This document shows, piece after piece, positions 63,879 to 64,000 of a stretch of DNA of 64,000 nt. The notes below the pieces were generated by a model. The model saw nothing but the letters and a program-made list of their open reading frames with translations, did no database searches and was not told the DNA's origin. Location of the stretch: positions 248,001 to 312,000 of the forward strand of contig CAVZJO010000003.1 of NCBI GenBank assembly GCA_963775635.1, written 5' to 3'. A program made the translations under genes and the position numbers. Within the stretch, counting starts at the first letter, position 1. Every line of letters begins with the position of its first letter. This DNA is from JALORV01 sp963775635 (lineage in GTDB: Bacteria > Pseudomonadota > Gammaproteobacteria > Burkholderiales > Burkholderiaceae_F).

Positions 63879-64000
63879 TCAACCTTTGCGCGGTGTCTTC
63901 TTCGTCGCCTTGGCGGCAGGTTTGGCGCGCGCCGCTGTCTTCGACTTGGCGGCCGGACGGTGCGTCGCGTGCGCCTTGGTGAGCAGCGTCTCGAAGCTCC
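63879..64000 (-). CDS. C-terminal tail of a phasin/histone-like Lys-Ala-rich protein
   Basis: Only the last 39 residues are in the window: SFETLLTKAHATHRPAAKSK, followed by KTAARAKPAAKATKKTPRKG and the stop. A Lys/Ala/Pro tail of this kind is found on phasin (PHA granule) and on H1-like proteins. The N-terminus is beyond the window, so the family is a guess. Confidence 0.45.
   Translation of the reverse strand, partial: SFETLLTKAHATHRPAAKSKTAARAKPAAKATKKTPRKG

Overview
The window is high-GC proteobacterial DNA. The gene content (cbb3 oxidase, ImuB/DnaE2, WS/DGAT wax-ester synthase, Hut pathway, IntI-type integron remains) points to a beta- or gammaproteobacterium; I cannot name a genus. It splits into an integron cassette array (1 to about 24.3 kb) and ordinary chromosome (24.5 to 64 kb).

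Bases 1-24,300 read as a sedentary chromosomal integron without a working integrase (an orphan cassette array). Nearly all genes are short, on the minus strand and unrelated: VOC/glyoxalase, GNAT, GFA, DUF1330, YCII, SRPBCC, SemiSWEET, cupin, cyclase, ferritin-like, serine hydrolase, DUF1304, PPOX, DoxX, zinc ribbon, DUF1761, DUF1801 and DUF6632-like. They are separated by attC sites with RYYYAAC and GTTRRRY core ends. In several genes the stop codon TAA lies inside the attC end. The array carries two frameshifted IS110/IS1111 elements (one sits inside an attC), an IS481 element that replaces the end of a DUF1761 gene, a divergent FAD-oxidase/HxlR pair, and an IS91-type element with a companion tyrosine recombinase at the integrase-proximal end. 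One small membrane-protein cassette occurs twice.

At 24.15-24.47 kb lies what looks like the integron platform: an attI-like site with two direct repeats, a promoter with a perfect LexA box, and a 56-codon ORF. That ORF starts like an integron integrase and breaks off after about 38 residues. Directly downstream and co-oriented are imuB, udgX and dnaE2, so the former integrase promoter now appears to lead an SOS mutagenesis operon. No imuA is present.

From 29.8 kb on: a TauE/SafE exporter and a small membrane protein gene flank an HTH-TPR regulator and share an inverted 60-bp upstream element; an Sco1, CcoI, SafE and cbb3 oxidase cluster (CcoO fused to the CcoP dihaem part) follows, with a cytochrome c, a metallophosphoesterase, a possible blue-copper protein and a divergent OxyR. 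Then come an alpha/beta hydrolase, an ACP-acyl ligase-acyltransferase fusion, a type II NADH dehydrogenase-like gene, the histidine utilisation operon hutU-H-G-I, a PhnD-rhodanese fusion, AlaX, WS/DGAT, an acyl-CoA-binding protein, a VOC protein, an M3 oligoendopeptidase and the tail of a phasin-like gene.

Caveat: at least a dozen genes, including housekeeping ones (hutG, hutI, ndh, pepF), contain single-base frameshifts, sometimes in compensating pairs. This looks more like assembly indels than decay, so calls of pseudogene should be read with that in mind. No rRNA, tRNA or CRISPR array was seen.
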